Notes: a model not told the origin generated them from the letters alone. A DNA stretch of 64,000 bases from Candidatus Gastranaerophilales bacterium (GCA_947624325.1 CANQJT010000002.1:124001-188000), one strand, 5' to 3'. Positions 8,881-17,711 are shown, numbered from the stretch's first letter. Numbers and translations: made by a program.

Positions 8881-10227
8881 TTAATCTGTAAATGTTGTTT
8901 CATCATTTTTTAATGTTATTACAATATCACTTGTATTGCAAAAATTTCTGACGGGCTGATGAACATATTTTAATTTTGAGAGTTCAGGAATTTTTCTTTG
9001 CATTCCTCTTACTATTTCGTGAGGTATTTGGGTATTATATCCTATTATTTCATCATGATATATTTGTGTTGACCTTCCTGTACAGTTTACCTCATAGCCT
9101 GATGTTTTTAACTGTTCTTTTATTGAAAGAGCTTCAAGCTCTTTGCTCTTGTCAAACATAATTCCGACAGATATTTCATTTTCCGTTATTTCGGGTTTTT
9201 TCCTGTATATTAATCTGTTGATTACTTTTTGGGTTTCTTCAGGGTCTAAAATCCAATAACTGATTATTCCCTTTTTATTCGGTGCTCCGGGAAGCATAAC
9301 AAATTCTACTTTATTTAAATCAATTTCTCTGGCTATAGCGGCATATTGAGACATTTGATATAAATTTAAATCGGTTCTTGTATACAGGCTTGCAATTTTT
9401 AATGCTTCAGGAATTGTTTTTAATGCTTCGGGCGATTTAATTTTTTCTATTAAAGCATTAATGAATTTTTGCTGACGGTGTATCCTGCCTATGTCGCCAA
9501 GGTAATCTTTTCTAAATCTTAAGTACTCTTCGGCTTGCGCCCCGTTTAATACGTGGTAGCCCTTATCAAAATTAATATTTAGCTTTGCAGTGTAATCTCT
9601 GTAATGCATGTTTTGGTCTATATGAATAGGAATTCCGCCTATTGCATCAATTAATTTTCTTACACCTTCAGAATTAACTATTATATAATTATGAATTCTT
9701 ATTCCGAGGGTTTCTTCTATAGTCTTTTTAGTTAAATCAATTCCGCCTATTGCGTATGCGGCATTGATTTTTTGAACACCGTGTTCATCTGCTATGTATA
9801 CTTTACTGTCTCTTGGAATTGATATGGCATTTACATTTTTACCGTGCATATCAATGTTTAGGATTATCATAGTATCCGAGCGGACACCTGAAAACGGCAG
9901 AGTATCGGGACCATTTGAATCAACACCTAATAATAATATATTTTGGTATCTGTTAAGCATTTTAAAATTAAATTTTGTAGGTGTTAAGTCAGGTTTGTCT
10001 GTTGCTTTTATACCTTTAATACTTTTATCTGTTAAACTTTCAACTAAATTTGAAAAACCGTCAATATTATCCAGTATGGATTTCCCTATTATGCTTATAA
10101 CTACTATTATAAAAGCAATAAAAATAACTCTTATTGTTATTACAAATTTACTGTATTCGTTTTCGTCTTGTTCTTTGTATTTTAGAAAGACACTATATTG
10201 CTCTTCTTTATCTTTCAACTCTGTCAT
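8881..10227 (-). CDS. LytR-CpsA-Psr family protein
   Basis: LCP proteins transfer lipid-linked glycopolymers to peptidoglycan or other envelope acceptors. The 448-residue product has a cytoplasmic N-terminus, one membrane helix (about 27-50) and an extracytoplasmic LCP domain (about 95-275). Family motifs include NILLLGVDSNG, GVRSDTMIILNID, SIPRDSKV, INAAYAIGG and LRFRKDYLGDIGRIHRQQ, holding the usual Asp and Arg residues. A LytR_C-type domain follows (about 345-440). It is followed immediately by mazG. LCP proteins also occur in diderm Cyanobacteria, so this does not imply a Gram-positive. Acceptor and polymer are unknown. Confidence 0.93.
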   Translation of the reverse strand: MTELKDKEEQYSVFLKYKEQDENEYSKFVITIRVIFIAFIIVVISIIGKSILDNIDGFSNLVESLTDKSIKGIKATDKPDLTPTKFNFKMLNRYQNILLLGVDSNGPDTLPFSGVRSDTMIILNIDMHGKNVNAISIPRDSKVYIADEHGVQKINAAYAIGGIDLTKKTIEETLGIRIHNYIIVNSEGVRKLIDAIGGIPIHIDQNMHYRDYTAKLNINFDKGYHVLNGAQAEEYLRFRKDYLGDIGRIHRQQKFINALIEKIKSPEALKTIPEALKIASLYTRTDLNLYQMSQYAAIAREIDLNKVEFVMLPGAPNKKGIISYWILDPEETQKVINRLIYRKKPEITENEISVGIMFDKSKELEALSIKEQLKTSGYEVNCTGRSTQIYHDEIIGYNTQIPHEIVRGMQRKIPELSKLKYVHQPVRNFCNTSDIVITLKNDETTFTD

Positions 10228-10353
10228 TATATTATATCCTATTTGACTTGTATTAATATTTTACTTTAAAAAATATAAAAAAAATATACAGCATACTGTG
10301 GAAATTAATATTAATCTGTTGAATATAATATTTATTTATGTTTTCATTGAACT

Positions 10354-11580
10354 ATGAATAAAGCTGATATAATAAAAAATGCTGAAACAAAGGTAAAACA
10401 ATACTTTGAAACCGTTGATGAAATAAAAGAATACAATCAGGAAAAAGTATTAAAAGCATTTTATGATAATAAAATAGGACTTGAGCATTTTGCTTCAGTA
10501 TCGGGCTACGGGCATGATGATATGGGCAGGGAGGCTCTTGATAATGTATTTAGGGATGTATTTAAAGCAGAAAAAGCAGTTGTAAGAAATCATTTTGTAT
10601 CGGGAACTCATACTCTTGCTTGCTGTTTATTCGGGAATTTAAGGTACGGTGAAAAACTTATATCACTTGCAGGAGCGCCTTATGATACTATGGAAGAAGT
10701 TATCGGCAAACGAGGAGATAAAAGGGCTTCTTTAATAGGACATGGAGTTAAATATGAGGAGGTTCCTTTAATTAATAATATGGATGTTGATTTTGAAGGT
10801 ATTGCAAAAGCTGTTGATAAATCAACAAATATGGTATTAATTCAACGGTCAAGAGGGTATTCGTTACGGAAATCTTTGAATATTGAAACCATAAAAAAAA
10901 TGATAGAAATAGTAAAATCAAAAAATCCCGATTGTATATGTTTTGTTGATAATTGCTACGGCGAATTTGTTGAAAAATTAGAACCGTTAGAAGTTGGGGC
11001 AGATTTAATTGCAGGGTCGTTAATAAAAAACCCGGGAGGCGGAATTGTAGAAGCAGGCGGATACATTGCAGGAAAAGAAGAATATGTAAATCAAGCCGCA
11101 TATAGATTAACAGCCCCGGGAATAGGCTCAGAGGGCGGTGCTATGCTTAATCAATTAAGATTAATATTCCAAGGTTTATTTATGGCGCCCTCTATAGTAT
11201 CAGAAGCGGTTAAAGGTGCCATTCTTGCCTCTCAGGTATTTGAGGATATAGGTTTTAAATCTACTCCAAAACCAAATGAAATCAGAACTGATTTAATTCA
11301 AACAATAGAATTTGGTGAACCTGAACCGTTACTAGAGTTTTGTAAAACTCTTCAAATGTATTCGCCGGTTGAATCATATCTTACCCCTATTCCTGACACA
11401 GTACCAGGGTATGACAGCAAACTGATTATGGCAGGAGGTTCATTTATAGAAGGCTCTACCATTGAACTATCAGCAGACGGCCCTATTCGACCGCCATATG
11501 CCGCTTATATGCAGGGCGGTTTAAATTATGCTCACGTTAAAATTGCTTTAAAAGGAATTTTGGATAAACTTGTTAAATAG
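10354..11580 (+). CDS. Methionine gamma-lyase-family PLP enzyme (aluminium resistance protein family)
   Basis: The 408 residues fit the fold-type I PLP family Met_gamma_lyase (Pfam PF06838), whose members were often annotated as aluminium resistance protein or cystathionine beta-lyase-like. Visible landmarks are SGYGHDDMGRE near the N-terminus, VSGTHTLACCLFGNL, CFVDNCYGEFVE holding the PLP-contacting Asp, and GSLIKNPGGGI with the likely Schiff-base lysine (SLIKN). A carbon-sulfur lyase activity is expected from the family, but the natural substrate is not established. It stands alone after a 126-bp AT-rich gap and is followed 17 bp later by an exported protein gene. Confidence 0.9.
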   Translation: MNKADIIKNAETKVKQYFETVDEIKEYNQEKVLKAFYDNKIGLEHFASVSGYGHDDMGREALDNVFRDVFKAEKAVVRNHFVSGTHTLACCLFGNLRYGEKLISLAGAPYDTMEEVIGKRGDKRASLIGHGVKYEEVPLINNMDVDFEGIAKAVDKSTNMVLIQRSRGYSLRKSLNIETIKKMIEIVKSKNPDCICFVDNCYGEFVEKLEPLEVGADLIAGSLIKNPGGGIVEAGGYIAGKEEYVNQAAYRLTAPGIGSEGGAMLNQLRLIFQGLFMAPSIVSEAVKGAILASQVFEDIGFKSTPKPNEIRTDLIQTIEFGEPEPLLEFCKTLQMYSPVESYLTPIPDTVPGYDSKLIMAGGSFIEGSTIELSADGPIRPPYAAYMQGGLNYAHVKIALKGILDKLVK

Positions 11581-11597
11581 CAGGACTTTGCTATAAT

Positions 11598-12272
11598 ATG
11601 AGTATGAAAAAATTTATTATTACTATATTATTTTTTATTTTAACCATGTTGTTTGCGCCTGTTCGGGCTGATATAATTCCTTTTGGCTCTCACAGCATAA
11701 AATACTACGGTATCGGGGTTATAAATATGCCTCAAAACTACACGGTTTATCAGTACCCCAGAACAGATTCAAAAATTATCAGGGAAGTTAACTATGAAAA
11801 CATAAAAAAATCTGCCATAGTTAATTCTGTTGATATGAGAAAAGTATCTTATGTCGCTTATGTACCGTCTAATAATGTTGCTCTGTTAACTGTTGATTTA
11901 AACCCTGGGAATGATTGGTACTGTGTATTTTTAAATCAAGAAACAGGTGAAACTGGCTGGATTTATAATGCTGATAAAAATGCTTTTTCTACATACAGAC
12001 AGTTATTTTATAAATACGGAAAAAAATACGGTATAAGATTTTTTAATGATTTATCGGAAGATGAAAAAGTGCTTTATTCAAAAGAGGATAAATCATCTCA
12101 GGTTATTGAAAATTTGAGCTATCCGAAATATGTTTCTTTTACCGTAATCAGAGGTAATTGGATGCTGGTATCTGTCAATGACAGAACAAAAACAGCTAAA
12201 GTCGGCTGGTTTAATTGGCGAAATGAAGACGGAACTTTAAATATGTTCCCGAATTTTAAAGAACAGCCTTAA
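11598..12272 (+). CDS. Exported SH3-like hypothetical protein
   Basis: The 224-residue product starts with a clear signal peptide (Lys-rich n-region, hydrophobic core and PVRADII cleavage region near residue 25). The mature part contains two stretches that look like bacterial SH3 modules: one around YTVYQYPRTDSK to GETGWIYNAD, and a second around VLYSKEDKSSQ to KVGWFNWRNEDG. Such modules often bind cell-wall peptides. An internal ATG two codons downstream (MKKF) is an equally good start. The function is unknown; export is the firmest inference. Confidence 0.7.
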   Translation: MSMKKFIITILFFILTMLFAPVRADIIPFGSHSIKYYGIGVINMPQNYTVYQYPRTDSKIIREVNYENIKKSAIVNSVDMRKVSYVAYVPSNNVALLTVDLNPGNDWYCVFLNQETGETGWIYNADKNAFSTYRQLFYKYGKKYGIRFFNDLSEDEKVLYSKEDKSSQVIENLSYPKYVSFTVIRGNWMLVSVNDRTKTAKVGWFNWRNEDGTLNMFPNFKEQP

Positions 12273-12353
12273 TATTAATTTTTTTAACAAATATTATTTT
12301 TTTATCAATTTTTAGCTTTTACAATTTTTAAATTCGTTGTAATCGGAGAAAAA

Positions 12354-13364
12354 ATGTTAGTATCTGCTTTATCAAATGTTAAATTTAATAATATTGTAAA
12401 AACTAAGTTAACGGCGAGAACTCCATTAACATTTAAAGGCATGTCTGATTCTTTTGTTAAAACATCGCCTGTCAAAGAAGGAAATGAGTTTATTGCTTGG
12501 GTCTGCAGAAAAAATTTAGCGGAAGTGATTAAAAAATCACTTCAAAAGCCCGAAAATAAAATAGGAAAAGGATTTTATAACTGTGCATATAAAATAGAAG
12601 GTAACGACAATTTTATATTTCGAGTAAGTAATTTTTCAAAACAAAACTTGGATTTTAAAAATATAGAAATAAAAGATACGGAAGATAAAGAACTTAAAGT
12701 AAATATCGGTCAGCAGGTTGCAGAAATTACCCTGAGTTCGGGGGATAAAAATTTGCCTGAAATGCGAATAGAAGTGTTAAAAAAGCAAACGGGTAAATCC
12801 TTAGGTGTTCCTCCTCCTGAGGTTTTTAATGATGAATTTGGAAATTTAAAAACTGATGAACTGCCTTATGATGATATTTCAAAGAAAGAACAATATTTTA
12901 AATCTCTTGAAATACTGTCTAAAATGCCTCTTGAAGCATATGAAAAGTTAATTGATACCATTCAAAAGGCAGGTGAAAGAGGTTTATTGCTTGATTATTA
13001 TAATTCAAATAATATTTTGCTTGATGAAGAAAATCAATCAATAAATGTGATTGATATGGATAAGCGCCCCGGCAAACCCGATTGGGGCAATGTTTTATAT
13101 GCTTTAGCCAATATAGTTTATTTTAACTCCGTTTACAATATGACTTTCAACCCGAAAGAAGAAGCTGTTAAGGCATCAGAACTTACTGTTGAAATAATAA
13201 ATAAATTCATTCAAGCAATGCAGAATAAGCACGTAAAGTTTGATAAAACTAATTATACTTTCCAATTTCAAAATTTTTTAGAAAGTATTCCATGCAAAAT
13301 ATTTTGCAGCAGTTTTTCACCAGAAGGTGAATGGGCTAAATTTGAGCAATTAGGTATCGCTTAA
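12354..13364 (+). CDS. Kinase-fold-like protein with an N-terminal Asn-x-Phe leader
   Basis: The 336-residue protein begins MLVSALSNVKFNNIV, which aligns with the starts of two otherwise unrelated proteins here (minus strand 50191-50853 and plus strand 56259-56624). Beyond residue 75 it resembles a protein-kinase or aminoglycoside-phosphotransferase fold: GKGFYNCAYKI could be the nucleotide loop, LLLDYYNSNNILLD resembles a catalytic loop with Asp and Asn, and INVIDMDKRPG resembles the metal-binding DFG segment. The usual lysine of the N-lobe is not evident (FIFRVS), so it may be a pseudokinase. The substrate is unknown. Its stop shares a TTAA with the convergent gene 13361-13633. Confidence 0.6.
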   Translation: MLVSALSNVKFNNIVKTKLTARTPLTFKGMSDSFVKTSPVKEGNEFIAWVCRKNLAEVIKKSLQKPENKIGKGFYNCAYKIEGNDNFIFRVSNFSKQNLDFKNIEIKDTEDKELKVNIGQQVAEITLSSGDKNLPEMRIEVLKKQTGKSLGVPPPEVFNDEFGNLKTDELPYDDISKKEQYFKSLEILSKMPLEAYEKLIDTIQKAGERGLLLDYYNSNNILLDEENQSINVIDMDKRPGKPDWGNVLYALANIVYFNSVYNMTFNPKEEAVKASELTVEIINKFIQAMQNKHVKFDKTNYTFQFQNFLESIPCKIFCSSFSPEGEWAKFEQLGIA

Positions 13365-13633
13365 TTAAACATAGAGCCTTTATCATGCTCAGGTAATGAA
13401 GCGGAATATTCCGCCAGTATTCTTGCTATATCAGAGCCTTTTATTACTACCTCTAATATTAATTGAGCATTAATTAATAACTTATCAGTATATTCAAGCT
13501 CATCTGTATCAAAAATCTCAAATTCTATAAAATCATAGCCGACATAATTAATTCTGCCGTAGCCTTCAGAATTTCCCCATTTTAAAAATACAAGCTGTTT
13601 TTCAAATAATTTGAGTTTATCTACCAACCGCAT
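13361..13633 (-). CDS. Conserved small hypothetical protein
   Basis: This 90-residue acidic protein has no signal or membrane helix. The N-terminal half looks like a small beta barrel (KQLVFLKWGNSEGYG, GYDFIEFEIFD), followed by a helix with a hydrophobic face (LILEVVIKGSDIARILAEY). A small Sm-like or PilZ-like barrel is possible but not demonstrable. I do not recognise the family. It shares the tetranucleotide TTAA with the preceding plus-strand gene as a double stop. Upstream is a 289-bp intergenic region holding inverted repeats. Confidence 0.55.
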   Translation of the reverse strand: MRLVDKLKLFEKQLVFLKWGNSEGYGRINYVGYDFIEFEIFDTDELEYTDKLLINAQLILEVVIKGSDIARILAEYSASLPEHDKGSMFN

Positions 13634-13700
13634 ATTAATGTTCTCCGCATATCCTTATAATATGATAATTATTTTATTTGGTTAAGTCAAATTGTCTGAA

Positions 13701-13836
13701 CAAAATTTTACGAAAATCCACGAAGTGGTAAGAGTAAAATTTTGAGAATGGCATATTGAAAAGGTGAGCACTCGTACAGCGACGATGAGTCGGTGGCAGA
13801 GTGCGACACTAGATTATATGGTAATGTAAATTTTAC
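13701..13836. repeat. Nested and mutually exclusive inverted repeats (element C)
   Basis: An 11-bp perfect inverted repeat (13701-13711 and 13734-13744) encloses an inner CCAC-GAA-GTGG hairpin. The second arm (13734-13742) can instead pair with 13828-13836, enclosing GCACTC/GAGTGC (13768-13773, 13799-13804). A further hairpin, AGATTAT/ATAATCT, spans 13811-13847. The element lies between divergent genes, upstream of the P-loop kinase at 13923. The structure is direct from sequence; a leader-RNA switch or a relative of elements A and B are alternatives. Confidence 0.55.
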
Positions 13837-13922
13837 ATTGATAATCTTTACAAACTGTCTAAAAATATTTTGTTTTGGATTTTGTTCTGGTATAGTCTAA
13901 GTAAACCATAAAGGAAAAAATC

Positions 13923-14801
13923 GTGACAGATACACTTAGTGCGGACATAAGTTTAAAAACAAATTTTAATAATAAGTACGTTTCTTCTCCCATCAGCAAC
14001 TTAAATAACATTGAATTTCAATTATTTCAAATATTTGAAGAAGAATTAAATTCGGAAAACTCGGTTTTATTAAGTTATAGTCCTGATGTTATAAAAAGGC
14101 TTGCCAAATTTATATCAGGCGAGGTAACAAGGCCTGCCTCGATTGGAATTGCGGGCGAAACAGCAAGCGGGAAATCCACAATTACTTTCGATATTATAGA
14201 AACCATTGAACTTTTTGCCGATGTTTTTAATTTAGGCAGAGTTATAACAAGGGTTAATTCTGATGATTATTACTATGACAGATCTGAAGAAGTCAAAAAA
14301 GCGGGAGGCATGGCTGAATTTGCTAAACATTACGATTTTGATGTGCCTGATGCGCTTGAACTTAACTTAATGCATAAACATATTAAAGAACTGCTGTCAG
14401 GCAAGTCTGTTATGCTCCCTAAGTATGATATGTCGGGAACAACAATAAGATGGGATAATCATACACTTGCAATGCCTTCAAAGGTAATTATCTCGGAAGG
14501 TTTATTTACATTAACGGATGATGTAAAAGAAGCCTTTGATTTTAAAATTTATGTTGATATAAATTCCGATGTACAAAAGGAAAGATTTTTTATAAGAGCA
14601 AACGAACGAGGGCTCGGCGATGGCGCAGGAGCTTTATATGAAAATGCTTCAAATAAAGCAGAAATCTATATAAGACCTTGCAGAAATATTGCGGATATTG
14701 TTTTATCGGGTGAAGCGGATAGAGCTGATTATAAAATCTTTTTAAATAAAATTTTATCAATAGTTGAACATCTGCACTTTTCAAAGCAGGCGGTTATTTA
14801 A
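13923..14801 (+). CDS. Uridine kinase-like P-loop phosphotransferase
   Basis: The 292-residue protein has a Walker A motif GETASGKST (Lys84), a D-D-Y-Y segment (RVNSDDYYYDR) and a phosphorylated-substrate region PKYDMSGTTIRW that match the uridine kinase/phosphoribulokinase family, followed by IISEGLF and the ERFFIRANERG lid region. About 70 residues precede the P-loop, longer than Udk, so the substrate may not be uridine. The start is GTG with AAGGAAAA upstream. It is immediately followed by nadD (2 bp) and overlapping yqeK. That placement hints at a role in nucleotide or cofactor salvage, but this is inference. Confidence 0.8.
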   Translation: MTDTLSADISLKTNFNNKYVSSPISNLNNIEFQLFQIFEEELNSENSVLLSYSPDVIKRLAKFISGEVTRPASIGIAGETASGKSTITFDIIETIELFADVFNLGRVITRVNSDDYYYDRSEEVKKAGGMAEFAKHYDFDVPDALELNLMHKHIKELLSGKSVMLPKYDMSGTTIRWDNHTLAMPSKVIISEGLFTLTDDVKEAFDFKIYVDINSDVQKERFFIRANERGLGDGAGALYENASNKAEIYIRPCRNIADIVLSGEADRADYKIFLNKILSIVEHLHFSKQAVI

Positions 14802-14803
14802 TT

Positions 14804-15403
14804 ATGCAAGTTTGCATATACCCCGGGAGTTTTAATCCCATTCATAATGCTCATATTGAAGTTGCAAAATATGTTCATGAAAAATTTCAGTTTGAAAAAA
14901 TTGTTTTTATTCCCGTATTCAGACCTCCTCATAAGGATTTAGCAGGGTTTGATGCGGAAAATGCTTTCCACAGACTTAATATGGTTGAACTTGCGGTTAA
15001 AGATTATCCGTTTTTTGATGTGTCGGCTATCGAATACACGAGAAATAAACCTTCATATTCTTATGATACCGTTGTTCAGATTAATGATATCGTAAAACCT
15101 GAGGGAAAAATAAACTTTATTATCGGTACGGATGCCTTCAGGCAGATTGAGTCTTGGTATGAACCCCAAAAGCTGAAAGAACTTGTTAATTTTATTTTGT
15201 TTATAAGAGAGAATAATTTTGATGAGACTCCGTATATAAAGCTTAAAGAAAAAGGATACAGCTACGATTTAATGCAAATGCCCTTTAACGACATTTCAGC
15301 ATGCGAAGTCAGAAATCGAATTAAACAAAATAAAAATATTTGTGATATAGTACCCTTAAAGGTTGCTGAATATATAAAAAATAACAATGTATACAAAAAT
15401 TAG
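14804..15403 (+). CDS. nadD: Nicotinate-nucleotide adenylyltransferase
   Basis: NadD converts nicotinate mononucleotide and ATP to deamido-NAD in NAD synthesis. The 199-residue product shows the nucleotidyltransferase HxGH-type motif as GSFNPIHNAHIEVA (residues 8-21), IPVFRPPHKD, the FIIGTDAF substrate loop and a C-terminal ISACEVRNRI replacing the usual ISSTxIR. It lies 2 bp after the P-loop kinase and overlaps yqeK by 17 bp. The nadD-yqeK pairing is widespread in bacteria and supports both calls. Confidence 0.95.
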   Translation: MQVCIYPGSFNPIHNAHIEVAKYVHEKFQFEKIVFIPVFRPPHKDLAGFDAENAFHRLNMVELAVKDYPFFDVSAIEYTRNKPSYSYDTVVQINDIVKPEGKINFIIGTDAFRQIESWYEPQKLKELVNFILFIRENNFDETPYIKLKEKGYSYDLMQMPFNDISACEVRNRIKQNKNICDIVPLKVAEYIKNNNVYKN

Positions 15404-15965
15404 TATTGAAGAAATAAAAGATAAATTAAAAGCTTGTTTGAGTGAAGAAAGGTATCTTCATTCAATCGGAACAATGGAAATGGCTGTTGAACTTGCCAAA
15501 AGATTTCATCTTGATGAAGAAAAAGCACTTGTAGCAGGGTTATTGCACGACTGCGCAAAATGCCTGTCTAATGACGAATTGAAAGAATATTATGACTCTT
15601 TTGAAGAATGCGAAAAATTAAGTTCTAAAACCTGGCATGCACCTGTTGGTGCCGTAATTGCAAAAAGAGATTTCGGGGTCGAGGATGAGGAAATTTTATC
15701 TTCAATAAGATGGCACACCGTCGGTAAAAAAGATATGAGCGATTTTGAAAAAATAATTTTCCTTGCCGATAAAATTGAAACTCGGACACGAGAGCCGAAA
15801 TTTCGCCAAAAAATAGAAAAAACTCTGGATAAAACAAACAGCCTTGATTCTGCGCTTTTAAAAAGCTTTAAAATTACAATAAAAAGCCTATTAAAACGCA
15901 AACTTCCTATTTGCTTCCAAACTGTAGATGTCTATAACGACCTTTTAAAAAAGTGTTTATCCTAA
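15387..15965 (+). CDS. yqeK: HD-domain diadenosine tetraphosphatase-type phosphohydrolase YqeK
   Basis: YqeK-family HD proteins symmetrically cleave Ap4A to ADP. Metal-ligand motifs are visible: HSIGTMEMAVELA with the first His, GLLHDCAK (His54-Asp55), WHAPVGA and IRWHTVGKKDMS. The FLADKIETRTRE segment is typical of the family. The 192-residue length is normal. It overlaps the end of nadD by 17 bp, the standard bacterial arrangement. The convergent HTH gene ends 17 bp downstream, the widest of the tail-to-tail gaps in this window. Confidence 0.93.
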   Translation: MYTKISIEEIKDKLKACLSEERYLHSIGTMEMAVELAKRFHLDEEKALVAGLLHDCAKCLSNDELKEYYDSFEECEKLSSKTWHAPVGAVIAKRDFGVEDEEILSSIRWHTVGKKDMSDFEKIIFLADKIETRTREPKFRQKIEKTLDKTNSLDSALLKSFKITIKSLLKRKLPICFQTVDVYNDLLKKCLS

Positions 15966-15982
15966 TCTCATACTCTTATAAT

Positions 15983-16234
15983 TTATTTTAATAATTGATA
16001 ACTTTCTACTTCAAAATAATCTGCAATTTTGTCTAATTTATCAATGGTTATATTAATTTTTTTTTCCAATTTAGAAATATATGAGTTATCAAAACCCAAT
16101 AATAATGATAGTTTTTCTTTTGTAATTTTATTTTTCTTGCGCAACTTTTCAACATTTTGTGCAATTTTAAACTTTGAATTTTGTTTCATGTTGAAATTTT
16201 CTTGCATTTTATACGAAAATAACAGGACTGACAT
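15983..16234 (-). CDS. Small XRE-family helix-turn-helix protein
   Basis: The product is a single HTH_3 domain: KIAQNVEKLRKKNKITKEKLSLLLGFDNSYISKLEKK with the recognition helix around DNSYISKLE, then DKLDKIADYFEVESYQLL. The first ATG gives 83 residues, but starts at codons 10 or 16 (MQEN, MKQN) are also plausible because no clear Shine-Dalgarno marks any of them. Family members bind palindromic operators as dimers and are often autoregulated. It is isolated, and no adjacent toxin was seen. Confidence 0.8.
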   Translation of the reverse strand: MSVLLFSYKMQENFNMKQNSKFKIAQNVEKLRKKNKITKEKLSLLLGFDNSYISKLEKKINITIDKLDKIADYFEVESYQLLK

Positions 16235-16277
16235 TCCAATTTATTTGATTACAAAATAATTTAACAAATTAACATTA

Positions 16278-16667
16278 TTAATTCAGCACAAAATAGCTAA
16301 AGTTTAAGTAAAATGCGAAGCTCACCCAGATTAAATACGGTACAAGCAAAACAGCTGCGATTTTGGAATGTCTGAAAAAGAATATTACCGTTAATAACAG
16401 GAATATCCACATAAAAATTATAATAATTAACGCAAGGCTTATATTTTGCATCCAAAAAAAGACGGGGGTCCAAGCGAAGTTAAGCAGTAATTGCGTAATG
16501 AAAAAGGCTAAAGGCAGTCTTTTGGATTTATTCATCCCTCCTCTTATAAAAAAGATAAAAGAAAGAATAATCATTATATATAAGACTGTCCAGACGGGCA
16601 TGAAAAGCCAATCGGGCGGACTTAAAAAAGGTTTATTTAAACTGTGAAACCATTCCATATTTTTCAT
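16278..16667 (-). CDS. TspO/MBR family membrane protein
   Basis: The 129-residue protein has five hydrophobic helices and the TspO signatures: KPFLSPPDWLFMPVWTVLYI at the first loop and helix, QLLLNFAWTPVFF in the middle, and LVPYLIWVSFAFYLNF at the end. TspO-family proteins bind tetrapyrroles and are implicated in stress responses and porphyrin turnover. Nothing in the neighbourhood specifies its ligand. It lies on the minus strand ahead of an HTH gene and downstream of pflA, 30 bp from it. Confidence 0.88.
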   Translation of the reverse strand: MKNMEWFHSLNKPFLSPPDWLFMPVWTVLYIMIILSFIFFIRGGMNKSKRLPLAFFITQLLLNFAWTPVFFWMQNISLALIIIIFMWIFLLLTVIFFFRHSKIAAVLLVPYLIWVSFAFYLNFSYFVLN

Positions 16668-16697
16668 ATCATCAGATTAATATGACTTTTAAAATTT

Positions 16698-17450
16698 TTA
16701 TATTGTCCTATTGGCTGATTTCGCAGATTTATATGCATTAAGAATAATTTCTTTTGCTTTTACCGCCAGTTCTTTTGTTGCGGGAAGTGTATTTTCAAGA
16801 GGATAGGGGATATTTAATTCTTTATATTTTTTCTTTGCCATATCGTGATACGGAAGTACTTCAAGGGTTTTGACCGTTTTTAAGCGGGCTAAAAACTGTC
16901 CCAGTTCGGTTAAATAATTTTCTTTATCCGTTATATCAGGGACAACAACGTGCCGTATTTGCATTGGAATAGCCTTTAATGAAAGGTATTTTGCAAATTC
17001 CAGTACGGATTTATTTGAATGCCCCGTCAGCTTTTTATGCTCATCATCATTAATGTGCTTAATATCAAGCAGAACAAGGTCTGTGTATTTTATCAACTCA
17101 TCATATTTATTTGAGTTATCAAATAAAATTCCCGAGGTATCAAGCGCAGTATGGATATTTTTTTCTTTAGCTTTTTTAAAAAGTTCAATTAAAAAATCAA
17201 TCTGCAAAAGCGGTTCACCGCCCGAAACGGTTATCCCTCCGTTTTTTAAGAACTCCTTTATGCTGTCATATTTATTTAAGATTTCATCAACAGACATTTT
17301 TTTATTGTCAGAAATCTGCCAAGTATCGGGGTTATGACAATACTTACAGCGCATAGGACAGCCCTGCATAAAGATTACCGTTCTAATCCCAGGACCGTCA
17401 ACAGTTCCGAAGGTTTCAACGGAATGAATATTTCCGTAAACCGTATTCAT
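16698..17450 (-). CDS. pflA: Pyruvate formate-lyase activating enzyme
   Basis: PflA is a radical-SAM enzyme that abstracts a hydrogen from the glycyl-radical Gly of PFL. The CxxxCxxC cluster motif is at MQGCPMRCKYCHN (Cys31, 35, 38), with GPGIRTVIF just before it and TVSGGEPLLQ binding SAM. The 250-residue length matches the family. It is the last gene of a three-gene run with the split PFL genes, only 3 bp after the glycyl-radical gene. Expression with its substrate under fermentative conditions is expected. Confidence 0.96.
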   Translation of the reverse strand: MNTVYGNIHSVETFGTVDGPGIRTVIFMQGCPMRCKYCHNPDTWQISDNKKMSVDEILNKYDSIKEFLKNGGITVSGGEPLLQIDFLIELFKKAKEKNIHTALDTSGILFDNSNKYDELIKYTDLVLLDIKHINDDEHKKLTGHSNKSVLEFAKYLSLKAIPMQIRHVVVPDITDKENYLTELGQFLARLKTVKTLEVLPYHDMAKKKYKELNIPYPLENTLPATKELAVKAKEIILNAYKSAKSANRTI

Positions 17451-17453
17451 AAT

Positions 17454-17696
17454 CTATGAACCGAGCGAAGAATGGAAAGTCCTTGAAATAACGTCATCCT
17501 GCTGTTCTTTTGTCAGCTTATTAAAGTTAACAGCATAGCCTGAAACCCTTACGGTTAATTGAGGATATTTCTCGGGATGATTTTGTGCATCAATTAATGT
17601 TTCACGATTGAAAACATTTACATTTAAGTGATGTCCGCCCTTTTCAACATAACCGTCAAGTAAATTAATTAAATTTTCTTCCTGAATGGTAGTCAT
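17454..17696 (-). CDS. Separate glycyl-radical domain of pyruvate formate-lyase
   Basis: These 80 residues match the extreme C-terminus of [23 protein letters not shown], then [12 protein letters not shown] with the radical Gly53, and [15 protein letters not shown] good ribosome binding site (GGGGAGATGAAAG) precedes its ATG, and it sits 15 bp after the large PFL gene, which lacks this domain. It resembles the stand-alone spare part GrcA/YfiD, but here it is the only copy next to a PFL without its own. Assembly of a two-chain enzyme is the simplest reading. Confidence 0.88.
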   Translation of the reverse strand: MTTIQEENLINLLDGYVEKGGHHLNVNVFNRETLIDAQNHPEKYPQLTVRVSGYAVNFNKLTKEQQDDVISRTFHSSLGS

Positions 17697-17711
17697 ACTT
17701 TCATCTCCCCG

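Noticed and set aside
12319-12342. TTACAA-N12-TTGTAA inverted repeat before the kinase-like gene
   Set aside because: Six-base arms in AT-rich DNA are expected by chance and the spacing fits no operator class I can support.
13634-13922. A riboswitch of a known class upstream of the P-loop kinase
   Set aside because: The hairpins are clear but no conserved aptamer core of any class I know could be recognised.
17454-17696. Reading the 80-residue glycyl-radical gene as a GrcA-type spare part
   Set aside because: GrcA accompanies a full-length PFL, but here the adjacent PFL lacks the domain altogether, so a split enzyme is the simpler reading. A full pfl elsewhere would reopen it.
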